Positions 1 through 6,165 are shown, numbered from the stretch's first letter. The stretch: 7,122 nucleotides of DNA from Actinomycetota bacterium (GCA_005779345.1 SXJQ01000158.1:1-7122); one strand, 5' to 3'. The notes: generated by a model not told the origin, from the letters alone. Translations and numbers: made by a program.

Positions 1-32
1 CCGAACCGGCCCGAGGAGCGCCCGCGCCCGCT

Positions 33-55
33 GTGTGACGTCGTGCACATCACAC
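33..55. promoter_or_regulatory. CRP-like inverted repeat upstream of the exported protein gene
   Basis: GTGTGA and TCACAC form perfect 6-base arms separated by 11 bases. The symmetry continues inward with GT/AC after one mismatch, so each half-site reads about GTGTGAyGT. The site lies 55-77 bases before the ATG at 110, a position suitable for a transcription factor. Half-sites TGTGA/TCACA are those of CRP/FNR-family regulators, but the usual CRP spacing is 6 bases, not 11, so the identity of the binder is open. No convincing -10 box was found between this repeat and the gene. Confidence 0.35.
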
Positions 56-109
56 GTTCCGAACATTCGTCTCTCGTCAGGCTCATGATCGACCCGCATC
101 GTGGCCGAC

Positions 110-997
110 ATGACCGACAACCAGACCCCCACATCCAGCCCCGATCACGATCACGCGGAGAGCACTCGTCGCCGTCCGCACGGCCGCCGTGTCACTGCGG
201 TGGCCGCCGGTGCGTTGACACTCGCGCTCGCCGGCGTGGGAACCGGTGTCGCGCTCGCCAACGACCCGGCCGACGGATCGGCTCCCGCCACCGAGTCGCC
301 CGTCACCGAGTCGCCCGTCACCGAGTCAACCGCGGAAGCAACCACGTCGTCGAGCACCGATCCCGACGTCGAGCACGATGAGCACGATGAGCACGATGAT
401 GGTCACGACGCTGGTCCGACCGACGTGGTGTGCGACCTGCCCGTTGCCGATCACTCGGGGACGACCGATCACGGTCACACCCTGCACGACGCGACCGACG
501 GTCGCGCCGTCACCGCCGAGGATTGCGCCGCGGCCGAGGCGTTCTACGACGAGGTCGTCGCGGCCGCCGGAGCGCGCTTCGCGGACGTGGCGGTCGCGGA
601 GGCGGCGGGGTACGTGATCTCGCGCCAGTCGGCAGACTCGCCGAACCCGCTCGATCACTACCGGCTGTCGGGTGGCAACGACGCCGAACTCGACCCGTAC
701 CTGCCCGAGGGTCTCGTCTACCGCACCGACCCCGACACGGGCGCGGCCGAACTCGTCGGGGTCGTGTTCATGGAGGTCGGCGACGACCTGCCGCAGCCGG
801 GAGGCCCGCTCACGGTCTGGCACGACCACCACGACACCGAGAGCTGTCTGGAGCTGGTGCCCGACTGCGACCCCGAGACCGATGGCGACAACGCCCCGCG
901 GATGCTGCACGTCTGGTTCTTCGACGGTGTGGTCGACGTGTTCGCCCACGACTACCCGGGTGCCGTCGGCGAATCGGGCCGCGGACTCCGCCAGTAG
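110..997 (+). CDS. Exported His/Asp-rich protein, putative metal binding, function unknown
   Basis: I do not recognise a named family. With the ATG at 110 the product is 295 aa; an in-frame GTG at 101 would add three residues, and neither start has a clear Shine-Dalgarno. Residues 20-27 are Arg-rich (RRRPHGRR), followed by a hydrophobic stretch at 28-50 ending in ALA, a typical signal peptidase I site; there is no lipobox Cys. A low-complexity linker follows: TESPV repeats (61-72), then Thr/Ser, then EHDEHDEHDDGHD (88-100) and a second His cluster (about 115-127). The folded part (about 135-295) contains DPYLPEGLVY, VGVVFMEV, PGGPLTVWHDHHD (to 242) and MLHVWFF (265-271). The exported part has four Cys (108, 139, 246, 253), an even number that allows disulfides. 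His/Asp clusters suggest Zn, Cu or Ni binding; this is inference. It stands alone, convergent to the ligase gene. Confidence 0.8.
   Translation: MTDNQTPTSSPDHDHAESTRRRPHGRRVTAVAAGALTLALAGVGTGVALANDPADGSAPATESPVTESPVTESTAEATTSSSTDPDVEHDEHDEHDDGHDAGPTDVVCDLPVADHSGTTDHGHTLHDATDGRAVTAEDCAAAEAFYDEVVAAAGARFADVAVAEAAGYVISRQSADSPNPLDHYRLSGGNDAELDPYLPEGLVYRTDPDTGAAELVGVVFMEVGDDLPQPGGPLTVWHDHHDTESCLELVPDCDPETDGDNAPRMLHVWFFDGVVDVFAHDYPGAVGESGRGLRQ
290..327 (+). repeat. 15-bp tandem repeat (2.5 copies) inside the exported protein gene
   Basis: The unit ACCGAGTCGCCCGTC occurs at 290-304 and 305-319, followed by a partial copy at 320-327. It is in frame and encodes TESPV-TESPV-TES in the linker after the signal peptide. 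Identical DNA copies point to recent slippage expansion; the linker length may vary between strains. Confidence 0.85.
371..397 (+). repeat. 9-bp tandem repeat (3 copies) encoding EHD
   Basis: GAGCACGAT is repeated three times without change (371-379, 380-388, 389-397) and gives Glu-His-Asp x3, followed by Asp-Gly-His-Asp. This forms the first acidic/His cluster of the exported protein and is the main reason to suspect metal binding. Confidence 0.85.
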
Positions 998-1013
998 CGC
1001 CACCACCCACTTG

Positions 1014-1059
1014 CGCTGTCCCACGAACCCGCCACCGGCGGCGGGTTCGTGGGACAGCG
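1014..1059. terminator. Perfect 20-bp-arm palindrome between convergent genes, likely bidirectional terminator
   Basis: The arms at 1014-1033 and 1040-1059 are exact reverse complements (outer part CGCTGTCCCACG, inner part AACCCGCC) around a 6-base loop at 1034-1039. It sits 17 bases after the stop of the exported protein gene and 27 bases after the stop of the minus-strand ligase gene, so it could stop transcripts from both sides. No T-run follows on either strand, which is common for terminators in high-GC actinobacteria. The perfect match and length would also suit a dispersed palindromic repeat. Confidence 0.7.
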
Positions 1060-1085
1060 GCGCGCCGGCGCGGCCGCTTCGTTGC

Positions 1086-2462
1086 CTACCGACGCTCTGC
1101 GGCGAGTGCGCGGAGGTGTTCCTTGTCGGGCTTGCCGCTCGCGAGCAGCGGGAGCGAGTCGAGCACCACGACCCGCTCGGGTGTCTTGAATCGCGCGATG
1201 CCGTGCGTCTCGAACCACGCCGCGCATGCGGCGACGTCGAAGGTGTGGGGCGCGAGCACGAACGCGCAGACTCGCTCGCCGAGCCGTTCGTCGGGGTAGC
1301 CGACGACCGCTGCGGCGACGACATCGGGATGCGCCTCGAGCGCGGACTCGACCTCGGCGGCGGCGCTGTTCTCGCCGCCGCGGCTGATCACGTCCTTCAG
1401 GCGTCCGATGATGCTCAGCCAACCCTCGGCGTCGATGGTGGCGCGGTCGCCGGTGTGGAACCAACCGCCGGCGTCGAACGCGACGTCGTGCGCGTCGTCG
1501 AGGTAACCGACAGCGACCTCGGGCCCGCGGACCAACAACTCGCCCGTCACGGGGTCGACGCGAAGCTCGACCTCGCCGATCGCCCGGCCGTCGTGGGTCG
1601 CGTCGTGCGCACCGTCGTCGTCGACCGGTGCCGTCGCGACGGTGGGCGCCTCCGTGCTGCCATAGGTGCGCTTGACGCGCGCGCCGAGGACACGGCTCGC
1701 TCGTTCGACGAACGCGGGAGCGACGCCCGATCCGCCGCTGCTCACGACCCGCAAGCTCGCGACCCGCTCGGGCGAGAACCCTGGCGCGTCCATCAGCCCG
1801 ACGAAGAACGCCGGTGGGCCGACCATGAACGTCACGCCTTCGCGCTCGATGAGGTCGAGTGCATGTTCGGCATCCCATCGCGCCATGAACACGGTGCGGC
1901 ACCCGATCGCGCCCGGCAGCGTGATGCCGTTCAGGAGCCCGGAGATGTGGGCGCAGGGCGCCGGCATCAAGATCACGTCGTCGCTGCCGAGGCCATGAAC
2001 GGGGCCCATCGAGGCAGCCTTGTAGGCGAGCGTCGCCTGCGTGTGCACGACTCCTTTCGCCGCACCACTCGACCCCGAGGTGAACAGGACCGCACCGCGA
2101 ACCGCCGCGTCGGTCCAGAGGTCGGTGATCGGATCGCCGTCGGGGAGGCGGTCGAGATCGAGCACGGTGGTCGGTGCGAGGCGGTCGCGCAGCCCCGCGA
2201 CCTCGGCGGTACCGAGCAGGTGGTGCAACGGCGCGGCGACCGCCCCGATGCGCCAACACGCGCGGAACGCGATCGCCACCTCGACGCGATTTGGCGACTG
2301 CCAGGTCACGACGTCGCCCGCCCGTACGCCGCGGTCGCGCAGCCCACCGGCGAGTCGGGCGACCGCGACGCCGAGCGCGGGCTCCTCGGTGCGGCGGTGA
2401 TCGTCGACGAGCGACGCGCCGGTTCCCGTGAGGAGCGCGTCGAGCGATCGGTCGCGGATCAT
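1086..2462 (-). CDS. AMP-forming acyl-CoA ligase (class I adenylate-forming enzyme)
   Basis: A 458-aa cytosolic enzyme expected to activate a carboxylic acid with ATP to an acyl-adenylate and then to a CoA thioester. The core motifs are present in order: the Ser/Gly/Lys phosphate loop FTSGSSGAAKG (127-137), YGSTE (267-271), TGD (337-339), the hinge motif GRLKDVISRGGEN (353-364) and the C-terminal PLLASGKPDK (438-447) whose Lys444 is the expected adenylation lysine. The protein is shorter than most fatty acyl-CoA synthetases (about 500-560 aa), mainly through a short N-terminal region, which is also seen in small cyclohexanecarboxylate/benzoate-type ligases; the chain length or ring type of the substrate cannot be read. 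It starts 30 nt after the acyl-CoA dehydrogenase stop on the same strand, so the two are probably co-transcribed. The start ATG (2462-2460) has only a weak purine-rich stretch upstream. O-succinylbenzoate ligase-like function is a less likely alternative. Confidence 0.93.
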   Translation of the reverse strand: MIRDRSLDALLTGTGASLVDDHRRTEEPALGVAVARLAGGLRDRGVRAGDVVTWQSPNRVEVAIAFRACWRIGAVAAPLHHLLGTAEVAGLRDRLAPTTVLDLDRLPDGDPITDLWTDAAVRGAVLFTSGSSGAAKGVVHTQATLAYKAASMGPVHGLGSDDVILMPAPCAHISGLLNGITLPGAIGCRTVFMARWDAEHALDLIEREGVTFMVGPPAFFVGLMDAPGFSPERVASLRVVSSGGSGVAPAFVERASRVLGARVKRTYGSTEAPTVATAPVDDDGAHDATHDGRAIGEVELRVDPVTGELLVRGPEVAVGYLDDAHDVAFDAGGWFHTGDRATIDAEGWLSIIGRLKDVISRGGENSAAAEVESALEAHPDVVAAAVVGYPDERLGERVCAFVLAPHTFDVAACAAWFETHGIARFKTPERVVVLDSLPLLASGKPDKEHLRALAAERR

Positions 2463-2492
2463 GCGGGGATTCTCGCCGATCGGGTCGACGGA

Positions 2493-3698
2493 CTAGCGCC
2501 AGGCGCCGCCGGACGGCGTGGCGCCACCCAGCACGTTGGTCCCGATGAAGTTCTTCTGGATTTCGACGGTTCCCGCGCCGATGCAGAGGCCGCGGATGTC
2601 TCGGTAGACCCGCTCGACCGGGTACTCACGGCTGAAGCCGTACCCGCCGAGGAGTTGGATCGCCTCGTCGCACACGAACTTGGCTGCCTCGTTGGCCGAG
2701 GCCTTGGCGAGCGCCGTCTCGAGCGCGGGCGGGGTGCCGTGTCGACCGGCGAGATGGACGGCCCGCTGCATCAACAGGCGGGCGCCCTCGATGCGCATCG
2801 TCATGTCGGCGACCTTCCACTGGAGCCCTTGGAAGTCGGCAAGCGTGCGGCTGCCGACGGTGCGGTCGCGCAGGTAACCGATCGCGTACTCGAGCGCGCC
2901 CTGCGCCGCCCCGAGGCACATCGCCGCGTTGCCGCAGCGTTCGTGGTTGATGTGCGCGATGAGTGTCTTGAAGCTGTCGCTGCTGTCGGGCGTCCCCCAC
3001 ACGAGCACATCGTCGGGTTCGACGCGCACGTCGTCGAAGGCGAGCTCGGCCTCGCTCGTTCCGCGGAGTCCCATCTTCACGTGTGTCCCGGCACAGGTGA
3101 CGCCGGCCGACTCGAGGTCGACCAGCACGGCGCCGATTCCCTTGGTGCCCTCGCTGCCGGGGAACCGGCACCAGACGAGGCAGGCGCGCGCCTTGTGGCC
3201 GCCGGTGACGTAGTTCTTGTACGCGTCGAGTCGGAAGCCGTCGCCATCGGGGGTGAGCCTGGCGCGCATGTGGTTGACCGCGCTGCCGGCTTCGGTCTCG
3301 GAGATGCCGATGCAGAAGAGCGCGTCGCCCGTCGCGGCGAGCGGCAGCCACCGATCCTGCATCGTTGGGTTGCCGAGATGCTGGATCGCGCGCGGCGGAC
3401 CGTTGAACATCAGTTGCGCGAGGATCGCACTGCTCACGTCGGCGCGTGCGAGTTCCTCGAGCACGATCGCGGCCTCGATGTCGCCGAGCCCGCCGCCGCC
3501 GTAGCGCTCGTTGGTCGTGATGCCGAGCAGGTCGGCGGCACGCAGGGCGTCCCAGCTCGCCTGCGGGAACTCCTCGGTCTCGTCCCATTGCCGAGCGCGG
3601 GGGAGGAGCTCGCGCTGGGCGACGTCGCGCGCGAGCCCGCGCAAGGCCTGTTGGTCGTCGGTCTCGGCGAACGGATCGGTCCCGGTGTAGGTGGCCAT
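2493..3698 (-). CDS. Acyl-CoA dehydrogenase, isovaleryl-type active site
   Basis: A 401-aa FAD enzyme that oxidises the alpha-beta bond of an acyl-CoA and passes electrons to ETF. I see the N-terminal helical domain, the middle-domain FAD/substrate segment ISETEAGSA (132-140), VTGG (164-167) and the family signature QLLGGYGFSREYPVERVYRDIR (348-369). The usual catalytic Glu of the YEGT segment is absent: here it reads IGAGTVEIQ (373-381) with Ala375 in its place. Isovaleryl-CoA dehydrogenase also has IGAGT there and uses a Glu in an earlier helix; Glu253 in NHER fits that role. So it is probably active, on a branched or bulky acyl-CoA (inference). The ATG at 3698 is preferred over a GTG at 3734: the family homology starts just after it and a -10-like box lies 6 nt upstream. 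It is the first gene of the unit with the ligase and is divergent from the P450. Confidence 0.94.
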   Translation of the reverse strand: MATYTGTDPFAETDDQQALRGLARDVAQRELLPRARQWDETEEFPQASWDALRAADLLGITTNERYGGGGLGDIEAAIVLEELARADVSSAILAQLMFNGPPRAIQHLGNPTMQDRWLPLAATGDALFCIGISETEAGSAVNHMRARLTPDGDGFRLDAYKNYVTGGHKARACLVWCRFPGSEGTKGIGAVLVDLESAGVTCAGTHVKMGLRGTSEAELAFDDVRVEPDDVLVWGTPDSSDSFKTLIAHINHERCGNAAMCLGAAQGALEYAIGYLRDRTVGSRTLADFQGLQWKVADMTMRIEGARLLMQRAVHLAGRHGTPPALETALAKASANEAAKFVCDEAIQLLGGYGFSREYPVERVYRDIRGLCIGAGTVEIQKNFIGTNVLGGATPSGGAWR

Positions 3699-3704
3699 GG
3701 GTCG

Positions 3705-3710
3705 AACGTA
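3705..3710 (-). promoter_or_regulatory. Possible -10 box for a leaderless acyl-CoA dehydrogenase mRNA
   Basis: On the minus strand TACGTT (TAnnnT type) ends 6 nt before the ATG at 3698, so transcription would start at or next to the start codon. No Shine-Dalgarno is visible before that ATG, and no good -35 hexamer was found. Leaderless mRNAs with this layout are common in actinobacteria. Confidence 0.4.
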
Positions 3711-3791
3711 GCCAGCGATCCGGTCTCGCCGCACTTGCGCGCCCGAGGCCGACGCGCCGGCACACCGGGCCGGGGCACGGCATGGGCACGG

Positions 3792-3820
3792 CTGACACGC
3801 CCGGCGGGCCCATGTAGGGT
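3792..3820 (+). promoter_or_regulatory. Sigma-70-type promoter of the P450 gene
   Basis: CTGACA (3792-3797, five of six bases of the -35 consensus) and TAGGGT (3815-3820, TAnnnT) are separated by exactly 17 bases. The predicted start site is near 3826-3828, giving a 5' leader of about 30 nt before the ATG at 3858. The leader holds a GGGGG stretch (3848-3852) 5 nt before the ATG as a possible weak ribosome binding site. The box positions relative to the overlapping inverted repeat support a repressed promoter. Confidence 0.6.
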
Positions 3821-3847
3821 GAACCTGACACCAACGTCAGGTCACCC
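3817..3847. promoter_or_regulatory. Operator-like inverted repeat over the P450 transcription start
   Basis: ACCTGAC (3823-3829) and GTCAGGT (3836-3842) are perfect 7-base arms around a 6-base centre. Allowing one unpaired base, the symmetry extends to GGGTGA on the left and CACCC on the right (3817-3847). A 20-bp palindrome with this spacing resembles operators of TetR-family repressors. It covers the last bases of the -10 box and the predicted start site, the classic place for repression. No regulator gene is in the window, so the binder is unknown. An mRNA hairpin in the leader is an alternative reading. Confidence 0.55.
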
Positions 3848-3857
3848 GGGGGTCCTC

Positions 3858-5039
3858 ATGGCGTACGACCAGGCGGCAGCGACCGACTTCTTCCACGGGC
3901 AGCCCTACCCGATGTGGTCCGACCAGCGCGCCGAGTGTCCGGTGCAACGCAGCAGCGTCACCTTCGATTCGCGGCCGACCTACCAGGTCCTCGATTGGGC
4001 CAACGCCGAGTCGGTCCTGCGCGACAACGAGACGTTCGCGAGCTCGATCAACCTCGAACACATCGGCGAGTTCATGGGGGAACTCATCGTCGGGCTCGAC
4101 GGCGAGGAGCATCGCAAGTACCGCAACCTCGTGGCGAAGGCGTTCCGCGCGAGCCAACTCGAGCAGTGGGACGAAGCGCTCGTCCGACCGATCATCACCG
4201 CGCTCGTCGACGACATCGCGCCGCGTGGCCGCGCCGATCTCGTGAAGGACATCACCGAGCGCTATCCCGTCCAGGTCGTCTGCGGCATCGTCGGCGTCCC
4301 GCTCGACGATGCCGAACAGTTCGCGCGCTGGTCGGTCGAGATCAACACCGGACCGATCAACCGCGCGGCCGGATTCGCGGCACGCGACGCGATGACCGAC
4401 TACCTCCGGCCGCTCGTCGAGGCTCGGCGCGAGCAGCCCACGGGCGACTTCCTCTCCGACCTCGTCCACGCCGAGATCGACGGCCATCAGCTCACCGATG
4501 CTCGCCTCTACGGGTTCCTGCGGCTCCTCCTGCCGGCGGGCGCCGAGACGACCTACCGCGTTCTCGGCAACGCGCTGTTCGCGCTCCTCACCCATCCCGA
4601 GGTACTGCAACGCGTGCAGGCCGACCTCTCGTTGCTCCCGCAGGTGATCGAGGAGACGCTGCGTTGGGAGACCTCGGTGACGATGGTGTCGCGCATCGCG
4701 ACGCGCGACACCGAGGTCGCGGGGTGCCCGATCGGCGCGGGTTCGCCCGTCGGGGTCGTCACGGGAGCGGCGAACCGCGACCCCGCGCACTTCGACCGGG
4801 CCGACGAGTTCGACATCGACCGTCCGCCGGCGCTGCACATGGCGTTCGGCACGGGCCCGCACCAGTGTCTCGGGATGCACCTCGCGCGCCTCGAGCTCAC
4901 CGCCGGTCTCGAAGCGATCCTCGGTCGGCTCCCGAATCTGCGACTCGATCCCGAGGCCGGTGACCCCGCACCCCTGGTCGAAGGCTTCGCGTTCCGATCA
5001 CCGAACCGCCTGCCGGTGCTGTTCGACCCCACCCCCTGA
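3858..5039 (+). CDS. Cytochrome P450 monooxygenase, soluble bacterial type
   Basis: A 393-aa heme-thiolate enzyme without a membrane anchor, the usual size for bacterial class I P450s fed by a ferredoxin. The key motifs are complete: I-helix oxygen-activation AGAETT (227-232, Glu in place of the commoner Asp), the K-helix ExxR as E266-T-L-R269, and the heme loop AFGTGPHQCLG with the ligand Cys337. The product should be able to bind heme and hydroxylate a small hydrophobic substrate; which one is not visible. The ATG at 3858 is chosen because family similarity begins directly after it and the promoter lies just upstream; the frame stays open far upstream only because of base composition. No ferredoxin or reductase gene is nearby, so electrons must come from partners encoded elsewhere. 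Divergent to the acyl-CoA dehydrogenase and ligase, suggesting one catabolic unit (inference). Confidence 0.95.
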   Translation: MAYDQAAATDFFHGQPYPMWSDQRAECPVQRSSVTFDSRPTYQVLDWANAESVLRDNETFASSINLEHIGEFMGELIVGLDGEEHRKYRNLVAKAFRASQLEQWDEALVRPIITALVDDIAPRGRADLVKDITERYPVQVVCGIVGVPLDDAEQFARWSVEINTGPINRAAGFAARDAMTDYLRPLVEARREQPTGDFLSDLVHAEIDGHQLTDARLYGFLRLLLPAGAETTYRVLGNALFALLTHPEVLQRVQADLSLLPQVIEETLRWETSVTMVSRIATRDTEVAGCPIGAGSPVGVVTGAANRDPAHFDRADEFDIDRPPALHMAFGTGPHQCLGMHLARLELTAGLEAILGRLPNLRLDPEAGDPAPLVEGFAFRSPNRLPVLFDPTP

Positions 5040-5059
5040 ACGGCAGCGACCGCCGCGAA

Positions 5060-5093
5060 CCCTTCACTCGGGCGGAGTGCCGCCGAGTGAGGG
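5060..5093 (+). terminator. Hairpin after the P450 gene, overlapping the leader of the next ORF
   Basis: CCCTTCACTCGGGCGG (5060-5075) pairs with CCGCCGAGTGAGGG (5080-5093) around the loop AGTG, with one bulged T and one bulged G in the left arm. It lies 20 bases after the P450 stop and has no T-run. It may end P450 transcription. Its right arm contains GAGGG-like purines 3 nt before the GTG at 5097, so if transcription passes through it could hide the ribosome binding site of the small ORF. Confidence 0.5.
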
Positions 5094-5096
5094 CTC

Positions 5097-5387
5097 GTGA
5101 CGACGCGCCGGCGCGACTGGAAGAAGATCCGCTCGACCCACGCCGACGTGCTCGTGTCGCTCGAGCAGGTCATCGCCCGACACCCCGCCAACCCGCACCC
5201 GGCCAACCCGCGCCCTGCCGGGCGCGAGGGCGCCGCGAACGACGACACGGCCGCTGCTGCCGACGGCACCGAGGCGGTCGTGTTGCCCTTCCCGCCGCGC
5301 CTCGTGCTCGTGCACGGTTCTGGTGGGCACGGTTCTGGTGGGCACGAACCGGAGCCGTCGCCGTTCACGCCCCTCGACGTCGCCTGA
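5097..5387 (+). CDS. Small hypothetical protein with HGSGG repeats
   Basis: A 96-aa ORF that I do not recognise. It is accepted because the third codon positions are almost all G or C, as in the neighbouring genes, and because a purine-rich GTGAGGG precedes the GTG start. Residues 1-27 (RRRDWKKIRSTHADVLVSLEQVIARH) look like a basic, amphipathic helical segment. Then comes a Pro/Ala-rich linker (HPANPHPANPRP), an acidic Ala-rich stretch, a hydrophobic VVLPFPPRLVLV (about 61-72) and HGSGGHGSGGH (73-83). No signal peptide or convincing membrane span is seen. It follows the P450 by 57 nt on the same strand, with a hairpin between, and ends 19 nt before the convergent MBL-fold gene. Low-complexity composition means a non-coding or degraded remnant remains possible. 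Confidence 0.5.
   Translation: MTTRRRDWKKIRSTHADVLVSLEQVIARHPANPHPANPRPAGREGAANDDTAAAADGTEAVVLPFPPRLVLVHGSGGHGSGGHEPEPSPFTPLDVA
5316..5345 (+). repeat. 15-bp direct tandem repeat (2 copies)
   Basis: GGTTCTGGTGGGCAC occurs twice in succession (5316-5330, 5331-5345), preceded by CAC. In the small ORF it encodes HGSGGHGSGGH. The repeated GGT/TCT codons are unlike the GC-ending codons of the rest of the window. Confidence 0.85.
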
Positions 5388-5406
5388 GCGCGAGCAGCGC
5401 CCGCGA

Positions 5407-6144
5407 TCAGCCGTCGCCGAACATGACGTCCCACTGCTCGCGCGTGCGGAGCCGGTAGACGTAGTTGCGCTCACGGACGACTCCCATCGGTGCCGAACCC
5501 TCGGGGGAGTAGAGGTGGCCGGGGTAGAGCCAGGCATCGTCGGGGACGATCGCGAGCTTGGTGTGCAGCGATTCGTAGAGCGCGCCCGGATCGCCGCCGG
5601 GGAGGTCGGTCCGCCCGCAGCCTTCCAGGAAGAGCGTGTCGCCCGAGACCAGCTTGCCGGTGTCGTCGGGTGGGCGGACCATGAAGCACTGCGAGCCGGG
5701 CGTGTGACCCGGCGTGTGGATGAGCGTGATCGCGACCTCGCCGACCATCACCACGTCGCCCGACGCGTGCTGCACGAGATCGGAGTCGCCGACGCCGGTG
5801 ACGCGCTTGGTCCCCCACGCCTCCTCGGACTGCACGTGGATCTTCGCGTCGATACCGAGTTCCAGCAGTGCGCGGATCCCTTCGATCTCGTACCCCATCA
5901 TCGAGCCGCCGACGTGGTCGGGGTGATAGTGGGTTGCGAGGACACCGCTGATCCGCATGCCGTCGTCGCCCGCGATCTCGACCAGCTCCCCGACTCCGTA
6001 GGCCGGGTCGATCGCGACGCACTCGCCGGTCGCGCGGTCGCCGATGAGGTACGCGAAGTTGACCATTTGCTGCGCGAGTTGGTCGTGGCGGGCGAAATCG
6101 CGGCCCGCGAGCAGTTGACGGAAGTAGAAGCGGTCATCGGTCAT
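5407..6144 (-). CDS. Metallo-beta-lactamase-fold hydrolase, glyoxalase II / persulfide dioxygenase-like
   Basis: A 245-aa cytosolic metalloenzyme. The metal ligands are all present: THYHPDH (His72, His74, Asp76, His77), His147 in HTPGHTPG, bridging Asp169 in SGDTLF, and His210 in YPGH. The segment GCGRTDLPGGDPGALYESL (175-193) closely resembles that of ETHE1-type persulfide dioxygenases and also occurs in glyoxalase II relatives, so the substrate is probably a thiol derivative: a persulfide or a thioester of mycothiol or a similar thiol (inference). An insert of about 50 residues (82-135) lies between the first metal motif and the next, longer than in compact family members. The ATG at 6144 is preferred because family similarity starts there; the frame extends upstream only as an antisense shadow of the next gene. 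It is divergent from the molybdoenzyme and convergent with the small ORF. Confidence 0.9.
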   Translation of the reverse strand: MTDDRFYFRQLLAGRDFARHDQLAQQMVNFAYLIGDRATGECVAIDPAYGVGELVEIAGDDGMRISGVLATHYHPDHVGGSMMGYEIEGIRALLELGIDAKIHVQSEEAWGTKRVTGVGDSDLVQHASGDVVMVGEVAITLIHTPGHTPGSQCFMVRPPDDTGKLVSGDTLFLEGCGRTDLPGGDPGALYESLHTKLAIVPDDAWLYPGHLYSPEGSAPMGVVRERNYVYRLRTREQWDVMFGDG

Positions 6145-6152
6145 GGCGGCCC

Positions 6153-6158
6153 ACGGTA
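6153..6158 (-). promoter_or_regulatory. Possible -10 box of the MBL-fold gene
   Basis: TACCGT on the minus strand (TAnnnT type) ends 8 nt before the ATG at 6144, with no Shine-Dalgarno in between. This would give a leaderless or nearly leaderless mRNA. No -35 box was recognised, as the next bases upstream are the GC-rich tandem repeats. Confidence 0.3.
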
Positions 6159-6165
6159 TCGGGCC

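Noticed and set aside
290..397. Possible CRISPR-like or mobile-element repeats
   Set aside because: The repeats are contiguous, short and in frame within a coding sequence, without spacers; they are slippage repeats.
326..1324. 332-aa minus-strand frame over the exported protein gene
   Set aside because: It crosses the palindrome and the 3' end of the ligase gene in another frame, and has no domain; the plus-strand gene has a signal peptide and better codon pattern.
952..2259. 435-aa minus-strand frame overlapping the ligase
   Set aside because: Translation is a low-complexity Arg-rich string in the wrong frame of the ligase gene.
2493..3698. Dehydrogenase as an inactive pseudo-enzyme because the YEGT Glu is missing
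   Set aside because: The IGAGT form is normal for isovaleryl-type enzymes, which use a Glu elsewhere; a candidate Glu253 is present.
2626..3834. 402-aa minus-strand frame overlapping the dehydrogenase
   Set aside because: Arg/Ala/Pro-rich shadow frame of the dehydrogenase gene.
672..3857. Very long plus-strand open frame running into the P450
   Set aside because: The frame is open because of extreme GC content and lies antisense to the ligase and dehydrogenase, whose family motifs are clear. Only the part from 3858 is a gene.
3837..4880. 347-aa minus-strand open frame opposite the P450
   Set aside because: Shadow of the P450 coding strand; the translation has no recognisable domain and is rich in Arg, Asp, Glu and Val as expected of an antisense frame.
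4553..5537. Minus-strand frames (4553-5434 and 5064-5537) opposite the P450 end and small ORF
   Set aside because: They overlap the P450 heme-binding region or the MBL gene end and are low-complexity; the plus-strand small ORF has the better third-position GC pattern.
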